From: Phyllobacteriaceae bacterium
GTDB taxonomy: Bacteria > Pseudomonadota > Alphaproteobacteria > Rhizobiales > Rhizobiaceae
NCBI GenBank assembly: GCA_024742765.1
Contig: JANSXT010000014.1
Location: 1-64,000, forward strand
Direction: 5' to 3'
DNA length: 64,000 nucleotides
Part shown: one piece after another, positions 21,024 through 31,234 of the stretch
How the letters are laid out: every line of letters begins with the position of its first letter
Position numbering within the stretch: position 1 is the first letter of the stretch
The notes under the pieces: generated by a model
What the model was told of the DNA's origin: nothing
The model's database searches: none
Seen by the model: the letters and a program-made list of their open reading frames with translations, nothing else
Position numbers and translations under genes: made by a program

Positions 21024-22442
21024 ATGAACCGTCTCAAGCAAACCGCTGTCAGAACCCTGTCGGGCCTTGCGCCCCGCTTTCTGCCGTTCGCCGATGCGGC
21101 GAGCGATGACCTGCCGCTGGGCCGATTGCTGCGGCTGTCCCTCTTCCAGGTGTCCGTCGGCATGGCGCTGGTGCTGCTCGTCGGCACCCTCAACCGCGTG
21201 ATGATCGTCGAACTGGCGGTGCCGGCCTCGCTGGTGGCGATCATGCTGGCCCTGCCGCTCGTGTTCGCGCCCTTTCGCGCGCTGATCGGCTTCCGCTCCG
21301 ACATTCACACATCGGCGCTCGGATGGCGCCGCGTGCCCTATATCTGGAAGGGCACGATGCTACAGTTCGGTGGATTTGCGATCATGCCGTTCGCGCTGCT
21401 GGTCCTGTCCGGCTATGCCGAAGCGGCCGACGCACCGGCCTGGATCGGGCTCGGGGGCGCGGCCATCGCCTTCCTTCTTGTCGGCGCCGGTGTGCACATG
21501 GTGCAGACCGTCGGCCTTGCGCTCGCCACCGATCTGGCACCGCCCGAGGCGCAGCCGCGCGTCGTCGGGCTGATGTATGTGATGCTTTTGGCCGGCATGG
21601 GTGTCAGCGCGCTGGTCTTCGGCTGGCTGCTGCACGATTACACGCCCGGCAAGCTGATCCGCGTGGTGCAGGGCGCCGCCGTCGTCACCATCATCCTGAA
21701 CGTTCTGGCGCTGTGGAAACAGGAGCCGCGCGACCGCAAGCGTGCCATGGCGCCGGCGGTCAAACCCGATTTCGGCGAAAGCTGGCGCGCCTTCGTCGCC
21801 GGCCATCAGGTGCGGCGGCGCTTGGTCGTCATCGCGCTGGGCACGATGGGCTTCGGCATGGCCGAGGTGCTGCTCGAACCGTTCGGCGGCCAGGTGCTCG
21901 GCATGAGCGTCGCCGACACGACCAAGCTGACCGCGGTCTTTGCGGTCGGCGGGCTGATCGGCTTTGCGCTCGCCTCGCGGGTGCTGAGCCGCAGCTACGA
22001 TCCGATGCTGCTCGCCGGCCATGGCGCGCTGGCCGGTCTGCCCGCCTTCGCGGCCATCATCATCGCCGCGCCGGGCAATTCGCCCGCATTGCTGGTTGCC
22101 GGCATCGTGCTTCTGGGCTTCGGTGCGGGCCTGTTCGGCCATGGCACGCTGACCGCGACGATGCGCGCGGCGCCACGCGAACAGGTCGGTCTGGCGCTCG
22201 GCGCCTGGGGCGCGGTGCAGGCGACAGCGGCCGGCCTTGCGATCTCGATTGGCGGCATCATCCGCGATGTGATTGTCGCCATGCCGGTCACCGGCACCTA
22301 TGGCGCGGCAACGCCCTATCTTCCCGTGTTCGTGCTGGAGATGGTGTTCCTCCTGCTGGCGCTGGCGGTGCTCTATCCGCTGGTTGCGGGCAAGTCCGCC
22401 GGCAAGACGACTCTGCCCGCCGGGCGCACCGCCGCGCGCTGA
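21024..22442 (+). CDS. pucC: PucC family MFS protein (LH assembly)
   Basis: LRLSLFQVSVGMALVLLVGTLNRVMIVEL, RALIGFRSDIHTSALGWRRVPYIWKGTMLQFGGFAIMPFAL. Confidence 0.93.
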   Translation: MNRLKQTAVRTLSGLAPRFLPFADAASDDLPLGRLLRLSLFQVSVGMALVLLVGTLNRVMIVELAVPASLVAIMLALPLVFAPFRALIGFRSDIHTSALGWRRVPYIWKGTMLQFGGFAIMPFALLVLSGYAEAADAPAWIGLGGAAIAFLLVGAGVHMVQTVGLALATDLAPPEAQPRVVGLMYVMLLAGMGVSALVFGWLLHDYTPGKLIRVVQGAAVVTIILNVLALWKQEPRDRKRAMAPAVKPDFGESWRAFVAGHQVRRRLVVIALGTMGFGMAEVLLEPFGGQVLGMSVADTTKLTAVFAVGGLIGFALASRVLSRSYDPMLLAGHGALAGLPAFAAIIIAAPGNSPALLVAGIVLLGFGAGLFGHGTLTATMRAAPREQVGLALGAWGAVQATAAGLAISIGGIIRDVIVAMPVTGTYGAATPYLPVFVLEMVFLLLALAVLYPLVAGKSAGKTTLPAGRTAAR

Positions 22443-22487
22443 ACGGAACTGTTTCCATCTGATCGTCAAACGCTTTATCAGGCGGGC

Positions 22488-23222
22488 ATGAAGCCGTTTC
22501 TCATCCTGCAATTGCGCCCGGAAACCGACGCCTCGGACGGCGAATATGAGGCGCTGATCGACAAGGGCGGGCTGGAGCGCAGCCAGACGCACCGCATCCG
22601 GCTCGACTGCGAACCGATCCCGGCCGATCTCGACCTTGCCGACTATGCCGGCGTGATCGTCGGCGGCGGACCGGGCTGCGTCAGCGATGCCGAGGACACC
22701 AAGTCCGACATGGACAAGCGCATCGAGGACGCGATCTTCGGCCTGATGCCCGAGATCACCGACCGCGACATCCCCTATATGGGCTGCTGCTACGGCATCG
22801 GCATTCTCGCCGCGCATCTGGGCGCGCCGGTCAGCAAGGTGCGCTATTCCGAACCGATCAGCGCGGTCGCGTGCCACGTCACCGATGCCGGCCAGGCCGA
22901 TCCGCTGCTCGACGGACTGCCGGACGAATTTCTCGCCTTTGTCGGCCATAAGGAGGCGGTGCAGGCGCTGCCGGACGATTGCGCGCATCTTCTGGCGTCG
23001 GACACCTGCCCGTTCCAGATGATCCGCCACAAGCACAATGTCTATGCGACGCAGTTCCACCCCGAGGCCGATGGCGCGGTCTTCGAGCAGCGCATCCGCA
23101 TCTACAAGGATCACGGCTATTTCGACCCGGCCGATGCCGACCGGCTGATCGCGGCATGCCACGCGCAAAGCGTCACGATGCCCGAAGAGATCCTCAGACG
23201 GTTCGTCGAACGCTACCGCTGA
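22488..23222 (+). CDS. Class I glutamine amidotransferase (GMP synthase-like)
   Basis: GCCYGIGILAAHLG nucleophile region and ATQFHPEAD. Confidence 0.88.
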   Translation: MKPFLILQLRPETDASDGEYEALIDKGGLERSQTHRIRLDCEPIPADLDLADYAGVIVGGGPGCVSDAEDTKSDMDKRIEDAIFGLMPEITDRDIPYMGCCYGIGILAAHLGAPVSKVRYSEPISAVACHVTDAGQADPLLDGLPDEFLAFVGHKEAVQALPDDCAHLLASDTCPFQMIRHKHNVYATQFHPEADGAVFEQRIRIYKDHGYFDPADADRLIAACHAQSVTMPEEILRRFVERYR

Positions 23223-23228
23223 CGCCGT

Positions 23229-24191
23229 CTAGGCCGGCACGGGGCGCTTGCGGGCGTCGGCGAGGATCAGCCCGTAAATGCTCACCGCGACAATGGTGAA
23301 GGCGACGATCTGGTAGGCGGCGACAGGCTCGCCCAGAAAGACGATGGCAAGCACCATGGTCAGCGCCGGCCATGGCACGGTGATCGAACTGGCGAGCGAC
23401 ACGTCGATCGTGCGCACCGCGTGGAACCAGAGGATCAGTTCGACATAGTAGACAAGACCCATGGCCAGCGCGAAGGTCTGGAACGGCAAATTGGCCAGAT
23501 CGTCCATCACGGTCCGCGCCTCGGTGGTGACGAAGAGGACGATACCGAGAAAGACGCTGGAGACCAGAACGCGGATGAAGGTGATCTGCGCCGGCGTGAT
23601 CGGTGTGCGGCCGAGCATTTCCTTGATGATCACATGGGCGACGCTCCACAGGAAGGGCACGGAGAGCGCAAAAAGGAACCAAGCGGAAAAGCCGGCAATC
23701 CGCCACGTCCCGCCGGTGGCCAGATAGAAAAGCGCGATGACGAGAAGCCCGGTCAAGCCCAGTTCGAACGCCGTCTTGCGGCGGCCAAGGAACAGGGTCT
23801 CCCACAATATTGCGAACAGCGGATAGGAGACGATGGCGATCGCCGCGCTGACCGCACCGGCCTTTTCGACGGCCAGCACATAGGCATAGGTCGAAAGGCC
23901 GAAAATGATGCCGGTCGAGACGAGAACCGTCAGGGTTCGCCGCTTGGTCGCCTGATCGATTGCGGCGCCGAAAATGCCCTTGTCCGGGGCAGCGAGCCCG
24001 CGCAGCAGCAGCGGCAGCGAAAAGATCAGCTGCCAGACCGACAGGAAGAAGGCGAAGGAGAGCGCGCCGAAACCGCCGGGCCGGCTGTTGGCGATGATCG
24101 GCATCACGCCCAGGATCAGGAGGCAGGTGCCGGCCAGCATGACGCCGGTTCTCGAACTGTCAGAGTGCGCGCGCACGGCAGGTTCTCCCAT
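23229..24191 (-). CDS. EamA/DMT family transporter
   Basis: Ten-TM pattern, internal repeat, PFLWSVAHVIIKEMLGR. Confidence 0.8.
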   Translation of the reverse strand: MGEPAVRAHSDSSRTGVMLAGTCLLILGVMPIIANSRPGGFGALSFAFFLSVWQLIFSLPLLLRGLAAPDKGIFGAAIDQATKRRTLTVLVSTGIIFGLSTYAYVLAVEKAGAVSAAIAIVSYPLFAILWETLFLGRRKTAFELGLTGLLVIALFYLATGGTWRIAGFSAWFLFALSVPFLWSVAHVIIKEMLGRTPITPAQITFIRVLVSSVFLGIVLFVTTEARTVMDDLANLPFQTFALAMGLVYYVELILWFHAVRTIDVSLASSITVPWPALTMVLAIVFLGEPVAAYQIVAFTIVAVSIYGLILADARKRPVPA

Positions 24192-24286
24192 CCGGAGCGA
24201 TGGTCATCGCACCGGGCGGGCGCGCCCCTCAAGGCGAAACTTGTCCCCGTGACAATCGGAGCCCCAAACGCGGGGCGGGCCGAGCG

Positions 24287-25735
24287 TCAGCTGTGGCGCA
24301 CCTTTTCGGGCAGGATGCCCTTGGGCGAAAAGCGCAGGAACAGGAGCAGCACGAAGCCCATCACGAACAGGCGGAACGGGGCGGCGATATCCTGCAGATG
24401 CTGGTAGAGCGGCGCGGAGGGGTCCATGTCGCGGGTGATCTGCTCGATGATCCACGCGCCGGCGGGTTCGGCCTGCACCCAGGTGAACCAGATGACGAAA
24501 CCGCCCAGCACGGCGCCCAGATTGTTGCCCGAGCCGCCGACGATCACCATCACCCAGATCAGGAAGGTAAAGCGCAGCGGATTGTAGGTGCCCGGCGTAA
24601 ACTGGCCGTCGAGCGTCGTCATCATCGCGCCGGCAATGCCGATGATCGCCGAGCCCAGGATGAAAATCTGCAAATGGCGCCGCGTGACATCCTTGCCCAT
24701 CGCCGCGGCCGCTTCTTCATTGTCGCGGATGGCGCGCATCATGCGGCCCCAGGGCGAATTGAGCGCGCGCACGCAAAGCGCAAGCAAAATGAGCAGCACG
24801 ACCGTGAACAGGCCGGCATAGGCGATCTTGACGAAATGGCCCGAGCCCTCGACGATGAACTGGCGCAGCGCATCCTCGCGCGCCGCCGCATCGGAGATCG
24901 CCGCGAGCTGACCCGCATAGACCTGTTCGACCAGATCGGCGAACCAGGCCTGCTGCTGCAACTCGATCTCATAGGGCACCGGGCGCGGCAGGCCGGTGAC
25001 GTTCTTGACGCCGCGCACCAGCCAGTCCTCGTTTTTAAGGACCGAGACGACGATCTCGGAAATGCCGAGCGTGGCGATCGCCAGATAGTCGGTCCTCAGG
25101 CCCAGCGCGACCTTGCCGATGATCCACGCGACGCCCGCCGCAACCACGCCGCCGGCAACCCAGGACAGGGTGATCGGCAGGCCAAGCCCGCCGATGAAGC
25201 CGGTGCGGGCCGGGTCGACCGCTTCAACCGCGCCGACCGCGGCGCCGAAGATCGGGCGCAGCGCGATATAGCCGGCGATCACGATCACGAAGATGAGGAA
25301 GGAGCGGAAGCGTCCGCGCGTTGCCGAGGCGATGAAAACGACTGTCGCGATGATCGCAACGACGATCAGCGCCGACAGGGCCAGCCCGCGTCCGCCGGCG
25401 CCGAGCGCCTCCATGACGGGCGGGTGGGAAATGACCACGGCGGTGGCGCCGCCAAGCGCGGTGAAGCCCATCACGCCGGCATTGAACAGGCCCGCATAGC
25501 CCCATTGCAGGTTCAGCCCCATCGCCATGATGGCGGACACAAGGCTCATATTGAGGATTGTCAGCGCGACGGCGGGCGACTGGAAAAGGCCGGTGGCGAT
25601 GAGCGCCAGGCCCATGGCGGTGAAGGCGAGCGGCGCGCGCCAGGGCGACGCCGTGCGCTCGACGATCGCGTGGACCGGCGTGTCCGCATCGTCCGATGTC
25701 GCCTTATCGGCGGTGTCGACGGTCGTGTCGGTCAT
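24287..25735 (-). CDS. Branched-chain amino acid ABC transporter permease (LivM type)
   Basis: GYAGLFNAGVMGFTALGG, GLRTDYLAIATLGISEIV, SPWGRMMRAIRDNEEAA. Confidence 0.9.
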   Translation of the reverse strand: MTDTTVDTADKATSDDADTPVHAIVERTASPWRAPLAFTAMGLALIATGLFQSPAVALTILNMSLVSAIMAMGLNLQWGYAGLFNAGVMGFTALGGATAVVISHPPVMEALGAGGRGLALSALIVVAIIATVVFIASATRGRFRSFLIFVIVIAGYIALRPIFGAAVGAVEAVDPARTGFIGGLGLPITLSWVAGGVVAAGVAWIIGKVALGLRTDYLAIATLGISEIVVSVLKNEDWLVRGVKNVTGLPRPVPYEIELQQQAWFADLVEQVYAGQLAAISDAAAREDALRQFIVEGSGHFVKIAYAGLFTVVLLILLALCVRALNSPWGRMMRAIRDNEEAAAAMGKDVTRRHLQIFILGSAIIGIAGAMMTTLDGQFTPGTYNPLRFTFLIWVMVIVGGSGNNLGAVLGGFVIWFTWVQAEPAGAWIIEQITRDMDPSAPLYQHLQDIAAPFRLFVMGFVLLLFLRFSPKGILPEKVRHS

Positions 25736-26757
25736 TTGATCACCGCCCCCCTGAAGATGCCGGTCGGCCGGATCAGCAGGACGACCACCAGAATGATGAA
25801 CGAGACGGCGAACTTGTAGTCCGTGCCCAGGAATTGCAGCAGCCCCTCGGGCGCCCAGGTCTCCGGCACCAGATAGGTGACGAAACGCTTATAGGCATAG
25901 GTCATCATCACCTCGGAAAAAGCGACGATATAGCCGCCGACCACCGCGCCGATAGGCTGGCCGATGCCGCCCAGGATCGCCGCGGCGAAGATCGGCAGCA
26001 GAAGCTGGAAATAGGTGAACGGCTTGAAACTCTTGTCGAGCCCGTAGAGCGCCCCGGCGATGGTGGCGAGCGCAGCGGCGATGATCCAGGTGATCAGGAC
26101 GACGCGGTCGGGATTGATGCCCGACAGGAGCGCCAGATCCTCATTGTCCGAATAGGCGCGCATCGCCTTGCCGGTGCGCGAGCGGCGCAGGAAGATGAAA
26201 AGCGCCGTCACCGTGACGATGGCGACGATCACGGTCAACGCCTGGGTGGTCTGGATCGCCAGACCCTCGTTAAGGCCCGTCATGTCGCGGAACTCGCGCG
26301 CCCGGATGATGAAGCGCTCGCCATCGGAAAAGCGGCGGTCATCGGTGCCCATGATGAAGCGGACGATGGCCGACAGCATGAACATCACGCCGACCGAGGC
26401 GATGACGAGCACGACCGGCGCGGCGCGGCGCTTGCGGTAAAAGCCGAAGACCGACCGGTCGATCAAAATCGCGGCGATGGCGGTGACCAGGATCGCCGGC
26501 ACCAGGGCGATCAGCGCGGTCGGCACGGGGCCGGCGGTGATGCCCTGTGCCTGCAGCCCCCATGTCATCAGGATGACCATGGTCGTGCCGAACGCCATCA
26601 AATCGCCATGGGCAAAGTTGGCAAAGCGCAGAATGCCGAAGACCAGCGTCACGCCCAGCGCGCCCAGCGCCAGCTGGCTGCCATAGGCAAGCGCCGGCAC
26701 GAAGACGAAGTTGCTCATCAGGACGAGGGCATTGAGAATGTCGGTCGCGTCCGGCAT
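25732..26757 (-). CDS. Branched-chain amino acid ABC transporter permease (LivH type)
   Basis: GALGVTLVFGILRFANFAHGDLMAFG, GKAMRAYSDNEDLA; start at MPDATDI. Confidence 0.9.
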   Translation of the reverse strand: MPDATDILNALVLMSNFVFVPALAYGSQLALGALGVTLVFGILRFANFAHGDLMAFGTTMVILMTWGLQAQGITAGPVPTALIALVPAILVTAIAAILIDRSVFGFYRKRRAAPVVLVIASVGVMFMLSAIVRFIMGTDDRRFSDGERFIIRAREFRDMTGLNEGLAIQTTQALTVIVAIVTVTALFIFLRRSRTGKAMRAYSDNEDLALLSGINPDRVVLITWIIAAALATIAGALYGLDKSFKPFTYFQLLLPIFAAAILGGIGQPIGAVVGGYIVAFSEVMMTYAYKRFVTYLVPETWAPEGLLQFLGTDYKFAVSFIILVVVLLIRPTGIFRGAVIK

Positions 26758-26758
26758 G

Positions 26759-27460
26759 TCAGCCCCCCAGAAACGATTTGCGCACTTCGGGATCGGCGAG
26801 CAGTTCCTCGCCGGTGCCGTCGCGCCAGTTGACGCCGCCGACCAGCACGTAGCCGCGGTCGGCGATCTCCAGCGCTTGGCGTGCATTCTGCTCGACCATC
26901 AGCACGGCAAGGCCGGTGTCGCGCACCTCGATGATCCGGTCGAACAGTTCGCCCATGACGATCGGTGAGACGCCGGCGGTCGGCTCGTCCAGCATCAGGA
27001 CGGACGGCCGTGTCATCAGCGCGCGCCCGACGGCCACTTGCTGGCGCTGGCCGCCGGACAGTTCGCCCGCGTTCTGGCGGCGCTTTTCTTTCAAGATGGG
27101 GAACAGGTCGTAGACCTGGTCCATGGTCTGCCGGATGTCGTCGCGGCGCAGATAGGCGCCCATTTCGAGATTTTCCTCGACGCTCATCCCGGTGAAGACA
27201 TTGTTGGTCTGCGGCACGAAGGCGATGCCTTCGCCGACCCGTGCCTGCGGCGTCAGCGCCGTGATGTCGGTGTCGCCCAGGCGCACATGGCCCTTGCGGA
27301 TCGTCAGCATGCCGAGCATCGCCTTCATGGCGGTCGACTTGCCGGCGCCGTTGGGGCCGACGATGACGGCGATCTCGCCCTTTTCGACGCCGATCGTGCA
27401 ATCCTTGATGATGTCGGCGCCGCCATAGCCGCCGGTCATGCCCTGTCCGACCAGATACAT
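26759..27460 (-). CDS. Branched-chain amino acid ABC transporter ATP-binding protein (LivF type)
   Basis: GPNGAGKST, LSGGQRQQVAVGRALM, MLDEPTAG. Confidence 0.93.
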   Translation of the reverse strand: MYLVGQGMTGGYGGADIIKDCTIGVEKGEIAVIVGPNGAGKSTAMKAMLGMLTIRKGHVRLGDTDITALTPQARVGEGIAFVPQTNNVFTGMSVEENLEMGAYLRRDDIRQTMDQVYDLFPILKEKRRQNAGELSGGQRQQVAVGRALMTRPSVLMLDEPTAGVSPIVMGELFDRIIEVRDTGLAVLMVEQNARQALEIADRGYVLVGGVNWRDGTGEELLADPEVRKSFLGG

Positions 27461-28266
27461 CAGGCGCCTTCCCCGGCCTGTTCGGCGTGTTTCTTGCGCG
27501 GCGCGTTCTTAAGGCCGCGCCCCAGATAGGCCTCGATCACCTGTTCGTCGTTGCGCACCTCCTCGGCGGTGCCGCGTGCCAGGACCGAACCTTCGGCCAT
27601 GACGATCACCGGATCGCACAGCCGGCCGATGAAATCCATGTCATGCTCGATCATGCAGAATGTGTAACCACGCTCGCGATTGAGCCGGATGATCGCATCG
27701 CCGATCTCGTTGAGGAGCGTGCGGTTGACGCCGGCGCCGACCTCGTCGAGCAGCACAACCTTGGCGTCGACCATCATGGTGCGGCCCAGTTCGACCAGCT
27801 TCTTCTGGCCGCCGGACAGATTGCCCGCCAGTTCCTGCGTCAGATGGGTCAGGTTGAGAAAGTCGATGACTTCCATCGCCCGCTCGCGGATCGCCTTTTC
27901 CTGCTGGCGCACCTCGCCAAAGGAAAACCATGCGCTCATCAGGTTTTCGCCGGCCTGGTCGCCGGGGACCATCATGAGGTTCTCAAGCACGGTCAGCGTC
28001 GAGAATTCATGGGCGATCTGGAATGTGCGCAGCAGCCCCTTGGCGAACAGTTCGTGCGGCGGCAGGCCGGTCACATCATCGCCGTCGAGCCGGATCGTGC
28101 CGCTTGTGGGGGCGATGTTGCCGGCGATGATGTTGAAGAGCGTCGTCTTGCCGGCGCCGTTCGGGCCGATCAGCCCGGTGATCGACCCTTTGGCGATGTT
28201 CAGCGAGGCATCCTGCACCGCGTGCACGCCGCCAAACTGCTTGGAAACGGATTCGACTGTGATCAT
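27460..28266 (-). CDS. Branched-chain amino acid ABC transporter ATP-binding protein (LivG type)
   Basis: GPNGAGKTTLFNIIAG, LSGGQKKLVELGRTMM, LLDEVGAGVN. Confidence 0.93.
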   Translation of the reverse strand: MITVESVSKQFGGVHAVQDASLNIAKGSITGLIGPNGAGKTTLFNIIAGNIAPTSGTIRLDGDDVTGLPPHELFAKGLLRTFQIAHEFSTLTVLENLMMVPGDQAGENLMSAWFSFGEVRQQEKAIRERAMEVIDFLNLTHLTQELAGNLSGGQKKLVELGRTMMVDAKVVLLDEVGAGVNRTLLNEIGDAIIRLNRERGYTFCMIEHDMDFIGRLCDPVIVMAEGSVLARGTAEEVRNDEQVIEAYLGRGLKNAPRKKHAEQAGEGA

Positions 28267-28376
28267 GCGGCGCTGTGCCCGGCCCTTATTGTATCAATTG
28301 TCTTCATTTGCGGCCAATTTGCGCGCTTGTGCAATGGCTGAATGGGTGCGTCAAGCGGTTCGGGACACCGTCATTG

Positions 28377-29003
28377 TCAGCTTTCAGGACCGGTCCGGGC
28401 CGCCAGCGCCTCTTCGGCGGCGACCGCGCGCGCATAGGCCGGCCGCGCCAGAACGCGCTCGAAATAAGCCGCGACCCGTTCGCTGTCGATCGGAAACTTC
28501 GCATACATCGCCCAGCGCCCGCAGTGGCCCAGGATCACGTCGACACAGGTGAAGCGGTCGCCCATCGCATAGTCATTGTCATCAAGGCGCCGGTGCAAGG
28601 ACTTGAGTTCACGCGCAAATTCCGCCTTGAGCCACGGCCCGACGTCGAGCCGCATCTCCTTGGGCAAAAGCACGCGATGCTTGATCTTGGTCCACATCAC
28701 CGCCTCGAACTCGGCCAGGGCGAAGAACAGCCAGCTTTCCATCTGCGCCCGCTCGCGCGCGTCGCGCGGCCCGAAACCGGCGTCGCCATGCTTGTCGGCG
28801 AGATAGAGGCAGATGGCCGCGCTGTCGGTCAGGACGAAATCGTCATCCACAAGCACCGGCCCCTTGTTGGAGGGCGACAGGCCGACCAGATCGTGCGTGC
28901 CGAGCCGGGCATGGACCAGCTCATAGGGTTGGCCCAATTCCTCCAGCATCCAGGTGACTCGCGTCATGCGCGAGATCGGCGAGCCGTGCACACGGTAGGT
29001 CAC
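28377..29003 (-). CDS. Glutathione S-transferase family protein (GTG start)
   Basis: VTYRVHGSPISRMTRVTWMLEELGQPYELVHARL...LTDSAAICLYLADKHG. Confidence 0.85.
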   Translation of the reverse strand: MTYRVHGSPISRMTRVTWMLEELGQPYELVHARLGTHDLVGLSPSNKGPVLVDDDFVLTDSAAICLYLADKHGDAGFGPRDARERAQMESWLFFALAEFEAVMWTKIKHRVLLPKEMRLDVGPWLKAEFARELKSLHRRLDDNDYAMGDRFTCVDVILGHCGRWAMYAKFPIDSERVAAYFERVLARPAYARAVAAEEALAARTGPES

Positions 29004-29815
29004 CGGCCGAGCTCCACGGCACGGTCGCGCGCGGCCCTGACCGCTTCTTCGATCAGTGTGGCGAGCCCGCCGGGACGCATCAGGACATCGAGCGCAGCGG
29101 CGGTGGTGCCGTTGGGGCTGGTGACCTGTTCGCGCAGCGTGCCCGGATCGTCGGCGCTTTCGCGGGCATAGGCGGCCGCGCCAAAGACGGTCTGCATCGC
29201 CAGCCGGCCGGCGGTTTCTTCGGGCAGTCCGACGGCCCGGCCCGCTTCGCTCAGCGCCTCGATCAGATGAAACACATAGGCCGGCCCGGATCCCGACACG
29301 GCGGTCACCGCATCCATCAGCGCTTCGTCGGCGATCTCGGTGACCTCGCCGCTCGCTTCCATCAGTTGCCGCACGGCAGCCAGTTGCCGGTCGGTGACCG
29401 AGGGGTTGGCGCACATGACCATCGCGCCATGGCCGACCGCGGCGGGCGTGTTGGGCATGACGCGCACGACCGGCGCGCCGGGGGCGAGCGCATGTTCGAG
29501 CCGGTCGATCCGCACGCCGGCCGCCACGGAGACGAAAATCGTGTCGCTGCCGGGCTGGGCATAGCGGCCATAGTCGGCCAGCACGTCGCCGATCACCTGC
29601 GGCTTGACGGCGATGATGATGATCGCCGGCGCCAGGCCGGCAGGCAGCGTGGCGGCCGTGGAATGGACATTGACGCCCTGGGTTTCGGCACGCAGACGCA
29701 GCGTGTCGAGCCGTTCCACCACATGGACATGGTCCGGCGCCAGCGTCTCCGTTCCGGTCCAGCCGCGCAGCATGGCAAAGCCCATATTGCCGCATCCGAC
29801 GAGCACGACGCTCAT
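29000..29815 (-). CDS. proC: Pyrroline-5-carboxylate reductase
   Basis: MSVVLVGCGNMGFAMLRGW, VRVMPNTPAAVGHGA, SGSGPAYVFHLIEAL. Confidence 0.92.
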   Translation of the reverse strand: MSVVLVGCGNMGFAMLRGWTGTETLAPDHVHVVERLDTLRLRAETQGVNVHSTAATLPAGLAPAIIIIAVKPQVIGDVLADYGRYAQPGSDTIFVSVAAGVRIDRLEHALAPGAPVVRVMPNTPAAVGHGAMVMCANPSVTDRQLAAVRQLMEASGEVTEIADEALMDAVTAVSGSGPAYVFHLIEALSEAGRAVGLPEETAGRLAMQTVFGAAAYARESADDPGTLREQVTSPNGTTAAALDVLMRPGGLATLIEEAVRAARDRAVELGR

Positions 29816-29917
29816 GTCCCTTGCAAGCACCCGCTGTTCTCCCCTGTCGGTTCCGGCGCGCAAACCTGCAATGGCCGGCAGCGCAAGGCAAGCCTTCAGA
29901 GCGGGATCGGGCCCCGA

Positions 29918-31234
29918 TCAGCCACGCAGCGGCAGTCGTGCGCTCAGGCGCAGGCCGGCAAGGGCGATCACCATGGTCAGCCAGATCGGATCGGCGCGGC
30001 GGAAGAAGAAGCTTTCGAGCGCGGAGACCAGAACGGCGAAGACGATGACCATGAAGAACAGGTCGGCCAGCGCGCCGTCGCGCGACCGTGCTCCGGCGCG
30101 CAGATAGTCCACCGCCGGGGCGAGGACGGTCAGCCAGACCGTCAGGATCAGGCCCGGCACACCCAGGAACAACAGGATGTCGATGAAGCCGTTATGGCCG
30201 TGGACGATGCCGCGCGGATCCCATGACCGGTCGAAGGGCTGTTCCGTCGAGCGCAGGAAATCGTTGCCCCAGAACCCGTCAAGACCGAAGCCGGTCCAGG
30301 GGCGGGCGAGGACATAATCGCCGGCGAAATCCCAGATCGCCGTGCGTCCGGTGAAGGTGGTGGTCTCGTGGAACGCGCGCAGGACCGCGTCGAAGGCCGG
30401 CACGAACACCGTGCCGACGGTCAGCGCATGGGTGGCGATAATCGCGACGATCGCAGCCATGGCGCCGATGAAGCGCAGGCCGAACAGCGCCGGCAGCAGC
30501 ACCAGCGCCATGGTGACCGGCGCCAGCGCCAGCGCGGTCTTGGAGCCGGCATTATAGGCAAAGAAGAAGGCCAGCAGCACGATCAGCCCGCCCCACAGCC
30601 AATGCCGGCGCCGCATCAGGAAGATGCCGCCGAAGCCGACCATGACCATGACCGGACCGGCAATGTTCTTGTGGGTGAAGACGCCGCGCCAGAGGCCGGC
30701 ATGCTGGGCTTCGAGGTCCGTCGCCTGATGCATGGCGGCGCCCGGATCGAGCACGAGACCGGCATAGCAAAGGGCGAGAAGCGCAAGCGATACGGTCTTG
30801 AGGACGGTTTCGAAATCGCCGCGCGTTGCCGGCAGCAGCGGCAGGGCCGACGCCATGCCAAGCGCAATCAGCGTGAAGGTGACCGAGCGCCAGGCGCCCG
30901 GCACGTCCGTCGTGAAGGCGGACGCGGCGACGATGACGGCCATGATCAGCCAGGGCACCGAGACAAAGCGTGCCAGGACGCGCCGGTCGACGAATGACAG
31001 GATCGCGGCCAGCGTCAATCCCGCCATCGCCGAATAGCCGAGCTGGTTGATCAGCCGGCCCTGGTCGAAAAGGCTCGCTTCGTCGCCTTCGAACAGGCTG
31101 CCGGCGGCGAACGGGTCGAGCGAGATCCAGATCAGCGCAAGGACAGCCGTCGCCAGGACGAGCCGCAGCGTCTCGGTGGTGACGCGGACAGGCCCGCGAA
31201 ACCCGTCAGTCCGTGGGGTTGCGATACTGCTCAT
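29918..31234 (-). CDS. O-antigen ligase family protein
   Basis: Multi-TM; FTGRTAIWDFAGDYVLARPWTGFGLDGFW...GHNGFIDILLFLGVPGL. Confidence 0.85.
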   Translation of the reverse strand: MSSIATPRTDGFRGPVRVTTETLRLVLATAVLALIWISLDPFAAGSLFEGDEASLFDQGRLINQLGYSAMAGLTLAAILSFVDRRVLARFVSVPWLIMAVIVAASAFTTDVPGAWRSVTFTLIALGMASALPLLPATRGDFETVLKTVSLALLALCYAGLVLDPGAAMHQATDLEAQHAGLWRGVFTHKNIAGPVMVMVGFGGIFLMRRRHWLWGGLIVLLAFFFAYNAGSKTALALAPVTMALVLLPALFGLRFIGAMAAIVAIIATHALTVGTVFVPAFDAVLRAFHETTTFTGRTAIWDFAGDYVLARPWTGFGLDGFWGNDFLRSTEQPFDRSWDPRGIVHGHNGFIDILLFLGVPGLILTVWLTVLAPAVDYLRAGARSRDGALADLFFMVIVFAVLVSALESFFFRRADPIWLTMVIALAGLRLSARLPLRG